A DNA stretch of 64,000 nucleotides from an uncultured Paracoccaceae bacterium (GTDB lineage: Bacteria > Pseudomonadota > Alphaproteobacteria > Rhodobacterales > Rhodobacteraceae). The position numbers and the translations under genes are program-made. The DNA is taken from NCBI GenBank assembly GCA_905182355.1, contig CAJJBH010000037.1, forward strand, positions 42,963-106,962, in the 5' to 3' direction. The notes under the pieces were generated by a model. It had not been told where the DNA came from. It worked only from the letters and a program-made list of their open reading frames with translations, and searched no databases. Of the stretch, positions 29,692 through 39,572 are shown one piece after another. Within the stretch, counting starts at the first letter, position 1, and each line of letters starts with the position of its first letter.

Positions 29692-30942
29692 TCAATGCAG
29701 GTTGGGCTGATTGCCCATGCCTTTTTCATCGATCATGTGTCCGGTTTTGAAACGGTCAAATCGATAGGCTGTGGCTGTTGGATGTGGTTCGTCTTTTGAC
29801 AGCAAGTGGGCGAACACGTAACCCGAAGCCGGTGTGGCTTTGAACCCACCATAACACCAGCCGCCGTTGAAATAGAGGCCGTCGATATGCGTGCGGTCGA
29901 TGATGGGCGATCCGTCCATGGACATGTCCATAATCCCGCCCCACATACGCAACATTCTGGCGCGTCCGATCATCGGCATGATCGCCATGCCACCTTCGCA
30001 GACGTCTTCGACCACAGGCAAATTACCACGTTGGGCATAAGAGTTGTAGCCATCCAGATCGCCCCCAAAGACAAGGCCGCCTTTGTCCGATTGGCTGACG
30101 TAGAAGTGGCCTGCGCCGAAGGTTATGACACCGGGGATCAAGGGTTTAAGACCCTCGCTAACGAACGCCTGTAATACATGTGATTCAATCGGCAGGCGCA
30201 TGTTGGCTTTGGCCATTAAGCGGCCAGATGAACCGGCGACTGCGCAACCAACTTTGGTGGCCCCGATAAAACCGCGTGAGGTTTCAACACCTTTGCAGAC
30301 GCCATTTTCGATGCGGAACCCCGTGACTTCGCAGTTTTGGATGATGTCAACGCCGCGGCTGTCTGCTGCGCGGGCATATCCCCATGCAACCGCATCGTGG
30401 CGCACTGTGCCGCCGCGTCGCTGGGCCAAGCCACCTTTTATAGGAAAACGTGCGTCGTCAAAGTTCAGGAACGGGTATTCCTTTTTGATCTGATCGATAT
30501 CAAGATATTCCGCATCGGCGCCGTTCAACATCATCGCATTGCCACGACGTACGAACGCATCGCGCTGCGCGTCCGAGTGGATCAGGTTCATGATCCCGCG
30601 TTGGCTGACCATAGCGTTATAGTTCAGGTCTTGTTCCAGACCTTCCCATAATTTCAGCGAAAATTCATAGAACGGTTCATTTCCATCCAGCAGGTAATTT
30701 GAGCGCACAATGGTTGTGTTGCGTCCGACGTTGCCGCCGCCAATCCAACCCTTTTCCAGCACCGCAATCTTTTTCTCGCCGAATACTTTGGAAAGGTAAT
30801 GCGCCGTTGCCAGACCATGCCCGCCGCCACCAATGATGATAATATCATAATGAGCCTGTGGTTCAGGGTCACGCCAAGCTGGCCCCCAGCCTTTGTGCCC
30901 TGTCAGTGCTTCTTTTATGACTTTGAAACCGGAATAACGCAT
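29692..30942 (-). CDS. soxB: Sarcosine oxidase / NMGDH beta subunit-like (cluster 1)
   Basis: 416 aa FAD oxidoreductase; IIIGGGGHGLATAHYLSKVFGEKKIAVLEKGWIGGGNVGRNTTIVRSNY. Confidence 0.85.
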   Translation of the reverse strand: MRYSGFKVIKEALTGHKGWGPAWRDPEPQAHYDIIIIGGGGHGLATAHYLSKVFGEKKIAVLEKGWIGGGNVGRNTTIVRSNYLLDGNEPFYEFSLKLWEGLEQDLNYNAMVSQRGIMNLIHSDAQRDAFVRRGNAMMLNGADAEYLDIDQIKKEYPFLNFDDARFPIKGGLAQRRGGTVRHDAVAWGYARAADSRGVDIIQNCEVTGFRIENGVCKGVETSRGFIGATKVGCAVAGSSGRLMAKANMRLPIESHVLQAFVSEGLKPLIPGVITFGAGHFYVSQSDKGGLVFGGDLDGYNSYAQRGNLPVVEDVCEGGMAIMPMIGRARMLRMWGGIMDMSMDGSPIIDRTHIDGLYFNGGWCYGGFKATPASGYVFAHLLSKDEPHPTATAYRFDRFKTGHMIDEKGMGNQPNLH

Positions 30943-31207
30943 GGAATCAGACTCCTCTTGGGGTGATAGTTACTTAAATATCAGCTTTAGTCCCTTTCAA
31001 ACCCGACATCCGAATGCCCAGATCGGACCTATGTGGTTAATAGGTCGTGGTGTTCTGCGAAGCTCGTTTGCTATAAGTTCAAAAAAGGAAACCCAATGTT
31101 AGTCGGCGTATTCACACATAATTTCTGATGTTTCTGGACAAGAATGACAGGACGGCTAACTCCCGCAATTCTAGACTAACACCCAAGCCACAGTTAATGG
31201 TGGAATT

Positions 31208-32122
31208 ATGAAAATAGTAAGTTTTTTTCTCTCAGGAGTGTATTTTGTTTATGTTTTTCAGAAAAATTATAGTCGAATTTTAGGTGTGGTTTTGTGCGTC
31301 GGGACGATAGGGGCACCTGCATCTGCGCAAAGCGTTTTGGCGTGGTGGAGCCAGATCATAGGATCCCACAGTGCGCCCGTCAGCAATGGAACACTAACCG
31401 CTTAATCTTCACGCACGCTTTGTGGTGCGTGATGACAGTTTGTCATCCACATCAGATGCGCAGGCTGTGTGTGATGGATACACATCGAGTGACCCAAACG
31501 GCCAAGCGTTAACCACTCGCTTCACTGCCCGTCACAACACAGAATATTTCCAAAATCATACGGTATGTGATTGGCCGTTCAACGATGGTCAGGGGCTTAG
31601 CTTGGCTGCGTTGAATGGCGCCTAATCCAGTGGGGCGCTTGGCCCTACGTGATACCCACACGTCGAGATCCAATCGGTTGCAGTCGCTTTTCATGGATCA
31701 ACTCCCGTGGGGCGTTCTGGAAATGGTGTTCGCATGGCGGTGTTCTATGATTCAGGGTGCCGTGGTCCCGGTGGAGATAGCGGGCAAGCGTGTCAGGTGA
31801 TCCTTCAAGCCAAAGCGTTGATTGGGTGTTTCCTGTTTTTGGACGGGACAGAGACACCTGTAAAAGCAACAATTTCATAAACGAGACCACTTTGATAAAG
31901 CCGTGGTTTTTTGATTTGGCTGACCCGTTGGGGAACACTACAAAAACCCACCACGGCATCATTATGATCAATAACGCCTCCAATCGAGGGGAAAGAACAC
32001 ATGTAAACGATTGCCAAACTGCATTTGAATGGGCCCAGACGGGTTGGGCAGGTGCCGCACCAAGCGCATGCATCGCTTCGCATTGCCTGATCTTTGGTCT
32101 GGATACAGAGTACGAAGATTAA
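31208..32122 (+). pseudogene. Decayed gene for a secreted Cys-containing protein of unknown function
   Basis: Signal-like start, then protein-like segments in several frames: ARFVVRDDSLSSTSDAQAVCDGYTSSDPNGQALTTRF..., GNGVRMAVFYDSGCRGPGGDSGQACQVILQAKALIGCFLFLDGTETP, PWFFDLADPLGNTTKTHHGIIMINNASNRG...CIASHCLIFGLDTEYED. Confidence 0.5.
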
Positions 32123-32465
32123 AACGACACCCGCGACCTTAGTTTCATCCAAAAGGCTTTTACCGCAACAACTCGTCGTAGGGAATTCAGGTGTACGCTT
32201 ACGTGAAACGACCACGGGGGCGTTCACACATATGCTGCATGACGCGCTTCTTTCTGGCTGTAAGATTAATCTGAATGACCCTCAAAAATATTTAGGTGCG
32301 CGGGTTTGCAGCGCTGCTGCGCCAATTAAGAGGTTAAGCTAAGCAATATACCGTGCCTTCAGCAAAAACCGTGTGCCAATTGTTACTTGTCCCTACCTAT
32401 TGTTGTCCGCCCAATTTTCGACTAATTACACATTTGGCTAATTGCATAACACATGGGTCCATTAA

Positions 32466-33500
32466 GTGTCTGAAAGTATTAGGTATAATTTACACCACCA
32501 TGCGCGCCTTTCCGTTGCGCCGATGATGGACTTAACTAATCCGCATTGCCGGTATTTCCACCGGCAGCTGAGTTCTCAGGCGCTATTATATACTGAAATG
32601 GTGACGTCTCCTGCATTGGTAAGGGGTGGGGCGATGCATCTTTTGGATCACGACGTTTCAGAACACCCCGTGGCGTTGCAGTTGGGGGGATCAGACCCGG
32701 TTGAGCTGGCGAAAGCGGCACGATTGGGTGCGGATGCTGGATATCAAGAGATCAATTTGAACGTGGGGTGCCCATCAGATCGGGTGCAATCGGGTACGTT
32801 TGGGGCAGTGCTGATGAAGCATCCTAAATTGGTTGCGGAGTGTGTTGCGGCCATGCGGGCCGAGGTCGATGTCGAAGTCACCGTGAAATGCCGCATCGGC
32901 GTGGACGACCAAAACCCAGAAGAAGTGCTACCAGAGTTTTTGGCTCGTATAGTCGGGGCAGGGTGCGAACGTGTCACCATCCATGCACGCAAGGCGTGGC
33001 TTAAGGGGTTAAGCCCTAAAGAAAACCGCCAAGTGCCGCCGCTGGATTATGCCTTGGTCCACCAGATGAAAGGGTACTTCCCGAACTTGCATATTTCGGT
33101 CAATGGCGGGATTTCAACACTTGAGCAGGCGTCTGAATTTCTGGATAATGGATTGGACGGTGTAATGATTGGGCGGGCCGCGTATCACCAGCCTGCTGAT
33201 GTTCTAAGTGCCGCTGATCCGCTGATCTTTGGCATCGCAGATGTGACAACAGTTGATCAAGCTATTCACGCGATGTTGCCCTATATGGAGGCGCATATGA
33301 TCGCGGGTGGTCGCTTGCATCAGATCACGCGTCACATGCTGGGACTGTTTGCGGGCCGCCCGGGCGCGCGGGCATGGCGCCGTATGCTGTCAGATGATGC
33401 AAATAAGCCGGGTGTTGGCCCTGAATTGGTTTTGGCCGCATTGGCGAAGGTCAAACAAACCGCCCAAGAACTTGAAGCCGCGCAAGCGTCTGTAAATTAA
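32466..33500 (+). CDS. dusA: tRNA-dihydrouridine synthase A
   Basis: 344 aa; SVAPMMDLTNPHCRYFHR, EINLNVGCPSDRVQSGTFGAVLMKHP; GTG start. Confidence 0.93.
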   Translation: MSESIRYNLHHHARLSVAPMMDLTNPHCRYFHRQLSSQALLYTEMVTSPALVRGGAMHLLDHDVSEHPVALQLGGSDPVELAKAARLGADAGYQEINLNVGCPSDRVQSGTFGAVLMKHPKLVAECVAAMRAEVDVEVTVKCRIGVDDQNPEEVLPEFLARIVGAGCERVTIHARKAWLKGLSPKENRQVPPLDYALVHQMKGYFPNLHISVNGGISTLEQASEFLDNGLDGVMIGRAAYHQPADVLSAADPLIFGIADVTTVDQAIHAMLPYMEAHMIAGGRLHQITRHMLGLFAGRPGARAWRRMLSDDANKPGVGPELVLAALAKVKQTAQELEAAQASVN

Positions 33501-33509
33501 GGATATACC

Positions 33510-34331
33510 ATGCCAGAAACGATGCTGTTGATCCAAATGCTATTGGTTCTGTTGGTGATTGGGGCCTTTGCTGGCGTGCTTGCTGGACTGTTGGGCGTGG
33601 GCGGTGGCATCGTCTTGGTACCTGCATTTTTCTACGCATTTCAGACGCTTGGCTATGATGGTCCGCAACTGATGCAGATGTGTCTGGCAACGTCTTTGGC
33701 AACAATTATCGTGACCTCTTTGCGATCCGTTCACAGCCATAACAAAAAAGGTGCGGTGGATTGGGACATCTTGCGTGGCTGGGCTCCTGGCATCGCTATA
33801 GGCGCAGTGTGTGGAATGCTGGTTGTATCGCAGTTGCGATCTACCACGTTGCAAGCCATCTTTGGCGTGTTGGCGCTGGTGGTAGGTGTCTACATGAGTT
33901 TTGGCCGCGCTGAATGGCGTCTTGGGCAGGCAATGCCAAAAGGCCCGTTGCGTTTGGTACTTTCACCGGCTGTGGGCTTTATGTCGGTGCTGATGGGCAT
34001 TGGTGGTGGCAGTTTTGGGGTGCCATTGATGAACCTGTTTAACACGCCTATCCACCGTGCCGTTGCCACCGCTGCAGGTTTCGGCGTCGTAATTGCAGTG
34101 CCCGCGGTCATAGGTTTCCTGCTGGTTGATATGCAGATGGAGGTGCCGCCCTTTACCATTGGTGCCGTCAATTTAATTGCCTTCTTTGTCATTATTGCCA
34201 TGACCCTTATCACGGCCCCTTGGGGCGTTAAGCTTGCGCATGCGATGGATGCTAAGCCACTAAAACGCGCCTTTGGTGTGTTTTTGGTGCTGGTTGCGAT
34301 CAACATGCTGCGCCAAACTTTGATGGGATGA
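33510..34331 (+). CDS. TauE/SafE family sulfite exporter-like permease
   Basis: GVLAGLLGVGGGIVLVPAFF and a second MGIGGGSFGVPLM repeat. Confidence 0.9.
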   Translation: MPETMLLIQMLLVLLVIGAFAGVLAGLLGVGGGIVLVPAFFYAFQTLGYDGPQLMQMCLATSLATIIVTSLRSVHSHNKKGAVDWDILRGWAPGIAIGAVCGMLVVSQLRSTTLQAIFGVLALVVGVYMSFGRAEWRLGQAMPKGPLRLVLSPAVGFMSVLMGIGGGSFGVPLMNLFNTPIHRAVATAAGFGVVIAVPAVIGFLLVDMQMEVPPFTIGAVNLIAFFVIIAMTLITAPWGVKLAHAMDAKPLKRAFGVFLVLVAINMLRQTLMG

Positions 34332-35062
34332 TGGAACGTGATGGGTTTGTGACCTTCGGGTCAGATCCACGGGTGCTGCGTTGGGCCAATGCAGCATATC
34401 AACGGACCAATAAATTAACAGCCGTTGATGGTGTTTTGGATGCACAGTTGCGTCATCAACAGACTTGGTTTGTTGGCGTTGATACCCTCGACAATACCAG
34501 CGATGGGACTGTGGGTGATGTTCAATTTCTGGGACCGTGGGACGTACCAAAACTGCCGCTACACCGCGCCCAAATCTCGATTGTATATGCGGGATACCCG
34601 CAAAAAGATGTGGACGAGAGTGAGGCGAACCACCGTTACCGCGTAAAACGCCGCGCAGCCCATGTGGACGGGTTACTGCCGGTCGGGCCAGAGAAACGCC
34701 GCTTTGTCCATGAACCCCATGCTTATATTTTGGGGCTGCCCTTGAATGACGTCTCTGCCGCTCCAACCGTTGTGTGGAAGGGCAGCCATCACATTATGAA
34801 GCGCGCTTTGGTCAATGCGATTGGCGATAAGATGCCTGCTGATGTGGACATCACGGATGTCTATCAGGCTGCACGGCGGGAAGTGTTTGAACGTTGCGAA
34901 ATGGTCCCTATTACTTGCAAAGTGGGTGAATCATTTCTGCTAGATCGTTTCGCTTTACATGGTACGGAATGTTGGGACAGCACACATAAACCCGTCAAAG
35001 AAGGTCGCATGATCGCGTTTCTTCGGCCTGAATTTCCAAACTCACGTGACTGGCTGGGTTAG
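34328..35062 (+). CDS. Conserved protein, possibly phytanoyl-CoA dioxygenase-like
   Basis: 244 aa; HVDGLLPVG ... FALHGTECW pattern; overlaps the tauE-like stop. Confidence 0.5.
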   Translation: MMERDGFVTFGSDPRVLRWANAAYQRTNKLTAVDGVLDAQLRHQQTWFVGVDTLDNTSDGTVGDVQFLGPWDVPKLPLHRAQISIVYAGYPQKDVDESEANHRYRVKRRAAHVDGLLPVGPEKRRFVHEPHAYILGLPLNDVSAAPTVVWKGSHHIMKRALVNAIGDKMPADVDITDVYQAARREVFERCEMVPITCKVGESFLLDRFALHGTECWDSTHKPVKEGRMIAFLRPEFPNSRDWLG

Positions 35063-35295
35063 CGTTTTAGACGTGCGGCCCGACCACCGCGACGCCCTGT
35101 TGGCACGGATTTACGCAAAGGCAATTCTGCCATAATTTCAGAGCGTTCATCTGAATTCATTTTGGACCATCGGCCGATTTCATCAATCGAACGATTGCAG
35201 CCAGTACACAGCCGCGTTTCAGGATGCACCACGCAAATTTGTATACACGGGCTATCGATTTCGTTGCGTCTCCATACTGGTGGTGTGCTGGTCAT
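35059..35295 (-). CDS. DUF1289 domain protein
   Basis: 78 aa; IDSPCIQICVVHPETRLCTGCNRSIDEIGRW. Confidence 0.88.
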   Translation of the reverse strand: MTSTPPVWRRNEIDSPCIQICVVHPETRLCTGCNRSIDEIGRWSKMNSDERSEIMAELPLRKSVPTGRRGGRAARLKR

Positions 35296-35768
35296 AGTGT
35301 GGCCCTTAATACGCGTAGACGGTCTAGCAATCCTTGTAGGATAAACCCGGCAGCCACATGGTCAATGACTTCGGCGCGACGTTTGCGGGACGTATCCGCC
35401 TCTAACAAAACCCGTTCGGCGGCAACGGTGCTTAGGCGTTCGTCCCAATAAGTGATTGGTCCGGCCCACAGTTTTTCCAGATTGCGGGCAAAGGCGCGGG
35501 TGGCTTGGCAGCGTGGGCCTTCTGATCCGTCCATATTGCGGGGCAGGCCAAGGACAAGACCGCAAATCTGGCGCTTTTCCATCACCTCAAGTAAACGGGC
35601 CGCATCAATTCCGAACTTCTTGCGTTTGATGGTCTCGAGGGGGGAGGCAACACCAAGGAACGTGTCTGACACTGCTAGACCAATGGTGACCGTTCCCAAA
35701 TCCAATCCGATGACGGGGCGCATTGGGGTGAGGGCTGCGTTAAATTCGGCGACGTCATCTAGGATCAT
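35292..35768 (-). CDS. ruvX: Putative pre-16S rRNA nuclease / Holliday junction resolvase YqgF
   Basis: GLDLGTVTIGLAVSD, GLPRNMDGSEGPRCQATRAFARNL, WDERLSTVAAERVLLEADTSRKRR. Confidence 0.92.
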   Translation of the reverse strand: MILDDVAEFNAALTPMRPVIGLDLGTVTIGLAVSDTFLGVASPLETIKRKKFGIDAARLLEVMEKRQICGLVLGLPRNMDGSEGPRCQATRAFARNLEKLWAGPITYWDERLSTVAAERVLLEADTSRKRRAEVIDHVAAGFILQGLLDRLRVLRATL

Positions 35769-37006
35769 TCGGCCACTCCTGCGCGTTGTGCGGCGCGGGT
35801 AATCATATCCATTGCAGATGGATCACCCCCAAATACTATTTCGGCGTTTTTGAAAATTGCAAAGGCTTGATCTGTGCGCTCCAGAACACCTAAGGCACCA
35901 ATCAATTGTGCCCATTCTTCTGGCGGACCACCATCTGTGGCAAGGCGATCAGATAGGCCAGCCACCATACCTTCGATCATTTCGATGCGATCTGCCCCCG
36001 TCATGTTGCCAGCAGACTCAATATCTTCTGATGTTGGACCTTTTGTCTTGGCACTCCCAATTGCTGGTATTTGGTAATTTACGCCTGCGCGTTGGGCCAC
36101 TTCTGGGATCTGCGCAAGGATCGGCGCAATCCATAATGCATCTTCCGGCCCAGTCCGAAGTTGGCGGTCCCAGACGCGAAAGGCGAGGTCTGGGCGGCCT
36201 GTTTGGGCCATCATCAGACCCATATAGTAGCGTGCGATACCATTGTCGGGGGAGCGCGCCAAAATAACACGGGCCGCTTTTTCTGCTTCGGGTGACACAT
36301 AACCACCCGCGGCAAGCACCAGTAAATCCATGTAGTCAGTCAGGTCTTGAACCGTGGACTGATCACCTTTGAGGTCCAAAATGCGCCCCTGCGCCTGATA
36401 AGCGGCAGAAAAATTTCCCAAATTTGATTCGTTTTGCGCCAATAGAACATGGCCTTGGATGTCGTCTGGGCGTCCAACAACCGTATCGCGAAGGGTCTGA
36501 ACCAACCTTAAATAATCTGCGTTGAATTCAGCAATTGGGGCTTGGGCAGGTAGGCTGGCTTCTGCCTCGGCTTGCGATGGGCGGGTTTTGCGCAACTCAT
36601 CGGCGTATGCGATCCGTTCGACCAATGCCAAATCGCCGTACCCCGGTGCGCCAAGACCTGTGATTGGCCCGATGCCCTTATACAGTGCAAAACTGCCGCC
36701 GGCCAAAATAAGGGTAATGACCAAAGCAAGTGCTTTGGGAGCACCACTGACAAGGTCGCTGTCTACGCGCCGTTCCGTGTCAGCAGCCAAAATGCGACGC
36801 GAGACCTCAGTGCGCACACGTGTGGCGTCAGCCCCACTAAGAACCCCACGTTCAAGATCACGTTCAACTTCGGTTAACTGATCGCGGTAAACGCGTAAAT
36901 CGTAGTCCGCTTCGCCGCTGAATTTGTCATCACGCCGCAGTAATGCGAGGGCCAAAAGCCCAGCGACAACGGCAGTTAATCCAATAGTTATAATCCAAAA
37001 TGCCAT
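35765..37006 (-). CDS. ccmI: c-type cytochrome biogenesis protein CcmI
   Basis: 413 aa; N-terminal TM, DLRVYRDQLTEVERDLERGVLS, TPR-like C-terminal part. Confidence 0.88.
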   Translation of the reverse strand: MAFWIITIGLTAVVAGLLALALLRRDDKFSGEADYDLRVYRDQLTEVERDLERGVLSGADATRVRTEVSRRILAADTERRVDSDLVSGAPKALALVITLILAGGSFALYKGIGPITGLGAPGYGDLALVERIAYADELRKTRPSQAEAEASLPAQAPIAEFNADYLRLVQTLRDTVVGRPDDIQGHVLLAQNESNLGNFSAAYQAQGRILDLKGDQSTVQDLTDYMDLLVLAAGGYVSPEAEKAARVILARSPDNGIARYYMGLMMAQTGRPDLAFRVWDRQLRTGPEDALWIAPILAQIPEVAQRAGVNYQIPAIGSAKTKGPTSEDIESAGNMTGADRIEMIEGMVAGLSDRLATDGGPPEEWAQLIGALGVLERTDQAFAIFKNAEIVFGGDPSAMDMITRAAQRAGVAE

Positions 37007-37281
37007 CTCGACCTCTTCCGCGTGTTTAGATGGATGTAACCGTGCCAGAGCGTTAAAAAAAGGGGCAATTGGACGCGTACCCTATCAACCCACGTGCAAT
37101 TGATCGCGAACACTAGTCTTTGCATGTGTAGACGTGTCGCAAAACCACAAAAAAGTGCCGCGCGCAGTATCCTCTTATTTTGCATCTTGGCCAGAACAGA
37201 GACAAGATACCGGCGAACCGCGAATCCTGCTTGCGGCCCCGTTTGATCTACCCCGTTGATCCTTTTTCGAAAGCTATGCAC

Positions 37282-38526
37282 ATGAAACGATATTCAGCCT
37301 TTGCCATCGCCCGCGAAGCGATCCGCTATCATGCAGGCTGGGAACGCGCATGGCGTGCCCCTGAACCTAAAGCCAAATACGACGCGATCATTATCGGGGC
37401 AGGTGGGCATGGTTTGGCAACAGCTTACTATTTGGGTAAGAATTTCGGCATCACGAACGTAGCGATCATCGAAAAGGGCTGGCTTGGTGGCGGCAACACG
37501 GGGCGCAACACCACGATTATCCGCTCTAACTATTTGCAAGACCCGTCGGCAGCTTTGTACGAAAAGTCGCGGTCTTTGTACGAAACGATGTCTCAAGACC
37601 TGAATTATAACGTCATGTTCAGCCCACGCGGTGTGATCATGTTGGCCCAGACCCAACACGAGGTCCGCGGTTATCAACGTACCGCCCACGCCAACGCTTT
37701 GCAGGGGGTGCCAACGGAATGGATCAACCCGCAGCGCGTCAAAGAACTGTGCCCGATCATCAACCTTGAAGGTCCACGTTACCCTGTCTTGGGTGGCCTG
37801 TTACAAGCACGCGGCGGCACGGCCCGTCACGATGCGGTGGCTTGGGGTTACGCGCGTGCGTGTTCCGACATGGGTATGGACGTGATCCAACAATGTGAAG
37901 TCACCAATATTCGCCGCGAGGGTGGCAAAGTTGTTGGCGTTGACACCACCAAAGGCGCGATTGATTGCGACAAACTGGGCATCGTGGTCGCGGGACATTC
38001 AGGCGATCTGGCCAAAATGGCGGGCTTCCGTCTGCCGCTTGAATCCGTGGCCTTGCAGGCATTGGTGTCAGAGCCGATCAAACCGGCAATGGACGTGGTG
38101 ATCATGGCCAACACCGTGCACGGCTATCTGTCGCAATCGGACAAGGGCGAAATGGTCATTGGCGGTGGCACGGATGGCTACAACAATTACACCCAACGCG
38201 GATCGTTCCACCATGTGGAAGAAACTGTACGAGCGCTGAACGAAACCTTCCCGATGCTTTCGCGCCTTAAGATGTTGCGCCAATGGGGTGGCATTGTGGA
38301 CGTCACTGGGGACCGTTCCCCGATCCTTTCGAAAACGCCAGTAGACGGCGTGTTCATCAACTGTGGTTGGGGGACAGGCGGGTTTAAGGCGATCCCTGGG
38401 TCAGGTTGGGCCATGGCTGAATTGATGGCCAAAGGATCGTCTCCACTAACAGAAGCATTCGGGATGGAGCGGTTCATTGAAGGCCGGTTTATTGACGAAA
38501 GCGTTGCGGCTGGGGTAGCGCACTAA
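37282..38526 (+). CDS. soxB: Sarcosine oxidase / NMGDH beta subunit-like (cluster 2)
   Basis: MKRYSAFAIAREAIRYHAGWERAW...IIIGAGGHGLATAYYLGKNFGITNVAIIEKGWLGGGNTGRNTTIIRSNY; alternative start 37276. Confidence 0.87.
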   Translation: MKRYSAFAIAREAIRYHAGWERAWRAPEPKAKYDAIIIGAGGHGLATAYYLGKNFGITNVAIIEKGWLGGGNTGRNTTIIRSNYLQDPSAALYEKSRSLYETMSQDLNYNVMFSPRGVIMLAQTQHEVRGYQRTAHANALQGVPTEWINPQRVKELCPIINLEGPRYPVLGGLLQARGGTARHDAVAWGYARACSDMGMDVIQQCEVTNIRREGGKVVGVDTTKGAIDCDKLGIVVAGHSGDLAKMAGFRLPLESVALQALVSEPIKPAMDVVIMANTVHGYLSQSDKGEMVIGGGTDGYNNYTQRGSFHHVEETVRALNETFPMLSRLKMLRQWGGIVDVTGDRSPILSKTPVDGVFINCGWGTGGFKAIPGSGWAMAELMAKGSSPLTEAFGMERFIEGRFIDESVAAGVAH

Positions 38527-38714
38527 TGCATTGTGCCACTTGTATTGGGGTGAAGCATACCCGCGCTTCTGATCGCTTCGCGGTCGCTTTCGGATTGCGC
38601 AGAATGATTTCGTATTTTGTTACTATTGAATGTTCGGCCGCGTCGTCGTTCAAGAATGGCTATGATCACACCTGCCACAGCGCAGACCCCGAGAATAATA
38701 CCAATGATTTTCAA
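38523..38714 (-). CDS. Small single-TM protein
   Basis: 63 aa from a TTG start with GGAGGA upstream; MKIIGIILGVCAVAGVIIAILERRRGR. Confidence 0.5.
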   Translation of the reverse strand: MKIIGIILGVCAVAGVIIAILERRRGRTFNSNKIRNHSAQSESDREAIRSAGMLHPNTSGTMH

Positions 38715-38908
38715 AAGCCGTCCTCCCGCGAGAAATATGCCTTTAATATGCCAGTGACAGGGTCAAATTACAAGTTTTCGGCCACATCTAGCCCATTCAT
38801 CCCTCAAATTTTGGCCAATTTACGCCCAAATCATCCGGCAATTTCCGTCTATGTTGAGCCACAGCGAAACCCTGTTTTTATGGAATCCCTTAACAAGGAG
38901 ATTTCCCA

Positions 38909-39112
38909 ATGTCAGATTATCAAAATCCAAACATCCATCGCGGCCAAGGTATCTCGGGCCGCGGATTGCTTATCGCAGCCGTTGTACTTGTTGCCGCAAT
39001 CTTTGCTTTGTCGTTTATTGGCACAAGTACAGTGCCTGCTGGGGACGGCTTGGGCACACAGCCTTCAATTGCTGAACCTGCAATTCAAACGGCACCTGTC
39101 CAACTCTACTAA
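38909..39112 (+). CDS. Small single-TM protein
   Basis: 67 aa; AAGGAGA ribosome-binding site; GLLIAAVVLVAAIFALSFIG; lies between soxB and soxD of cluster 2. Confidence 0.65.
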   Translation: MSDYQNPNIHRGQGISGRGLLIAAVVLVAAIFALSFIGTSTVPAGDGLGTQPSIAEPAIQTAPVQLY

Positions 39113-39199
39113 CCCAAATCAACACTCACGGACCGCATTAGGCGGGTGTCTTTCGGCACCCGTCTTTTGTGTGTCTAAATCCCAGATCGGAGCGGTCCA

Positions 39200-39529
39200 A
39201 TGCTGATCCTTGAATGCCCATGCTGTGGTATCACTGCAGAAGAAACTGAATTTCACGGCGGCGGCGAAGCGCATCTGAAACGCTTTGGCCCTGACTCTGA
39301 GGATAAAGATTTCGAGAACTACCTGTTCATGCGCGAAAACCCTAAGGGTGTGCACTTTGAACGCTGGCGTCACAACAACGGCTGCGGGAAATGGTTTCAT
39401 GCAGCGCGCTGCACAATGACGCTTGAAGTGTTTGGCACCTACTCGGCGCAGACTTACGAACCACCCAAAGCCCTTTGCGACGCCATCTCGGCTAAACGGC
39501 CTGGTTGGTCATGGGGGGCGTTCTCATGA
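39200..39529 (+). CDS. soxD: Sarcosine oxidase delta subunit, zinc-binding type (cluster 2)
   Basis: MLILECPCCG...ERWRHNNGCGKWFHAARCT retains the C..C / H...C zinc ligand pattern. Confidence 0.87.
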   Translation: MLILECPCCGITAEETEFHGGGEAHLKRFGPDSEDKDFENYLFMRENPKGVHFERWRHNNGCGKWFHAARCTMTLEVFGTYSAQTYEPPKALCDAISAKRPGWSWGAFS

Positions 39530-39572
39530 TCTTTTATTGTTCTAAAAACACTCAATTCGAAGGCCGAAACAC

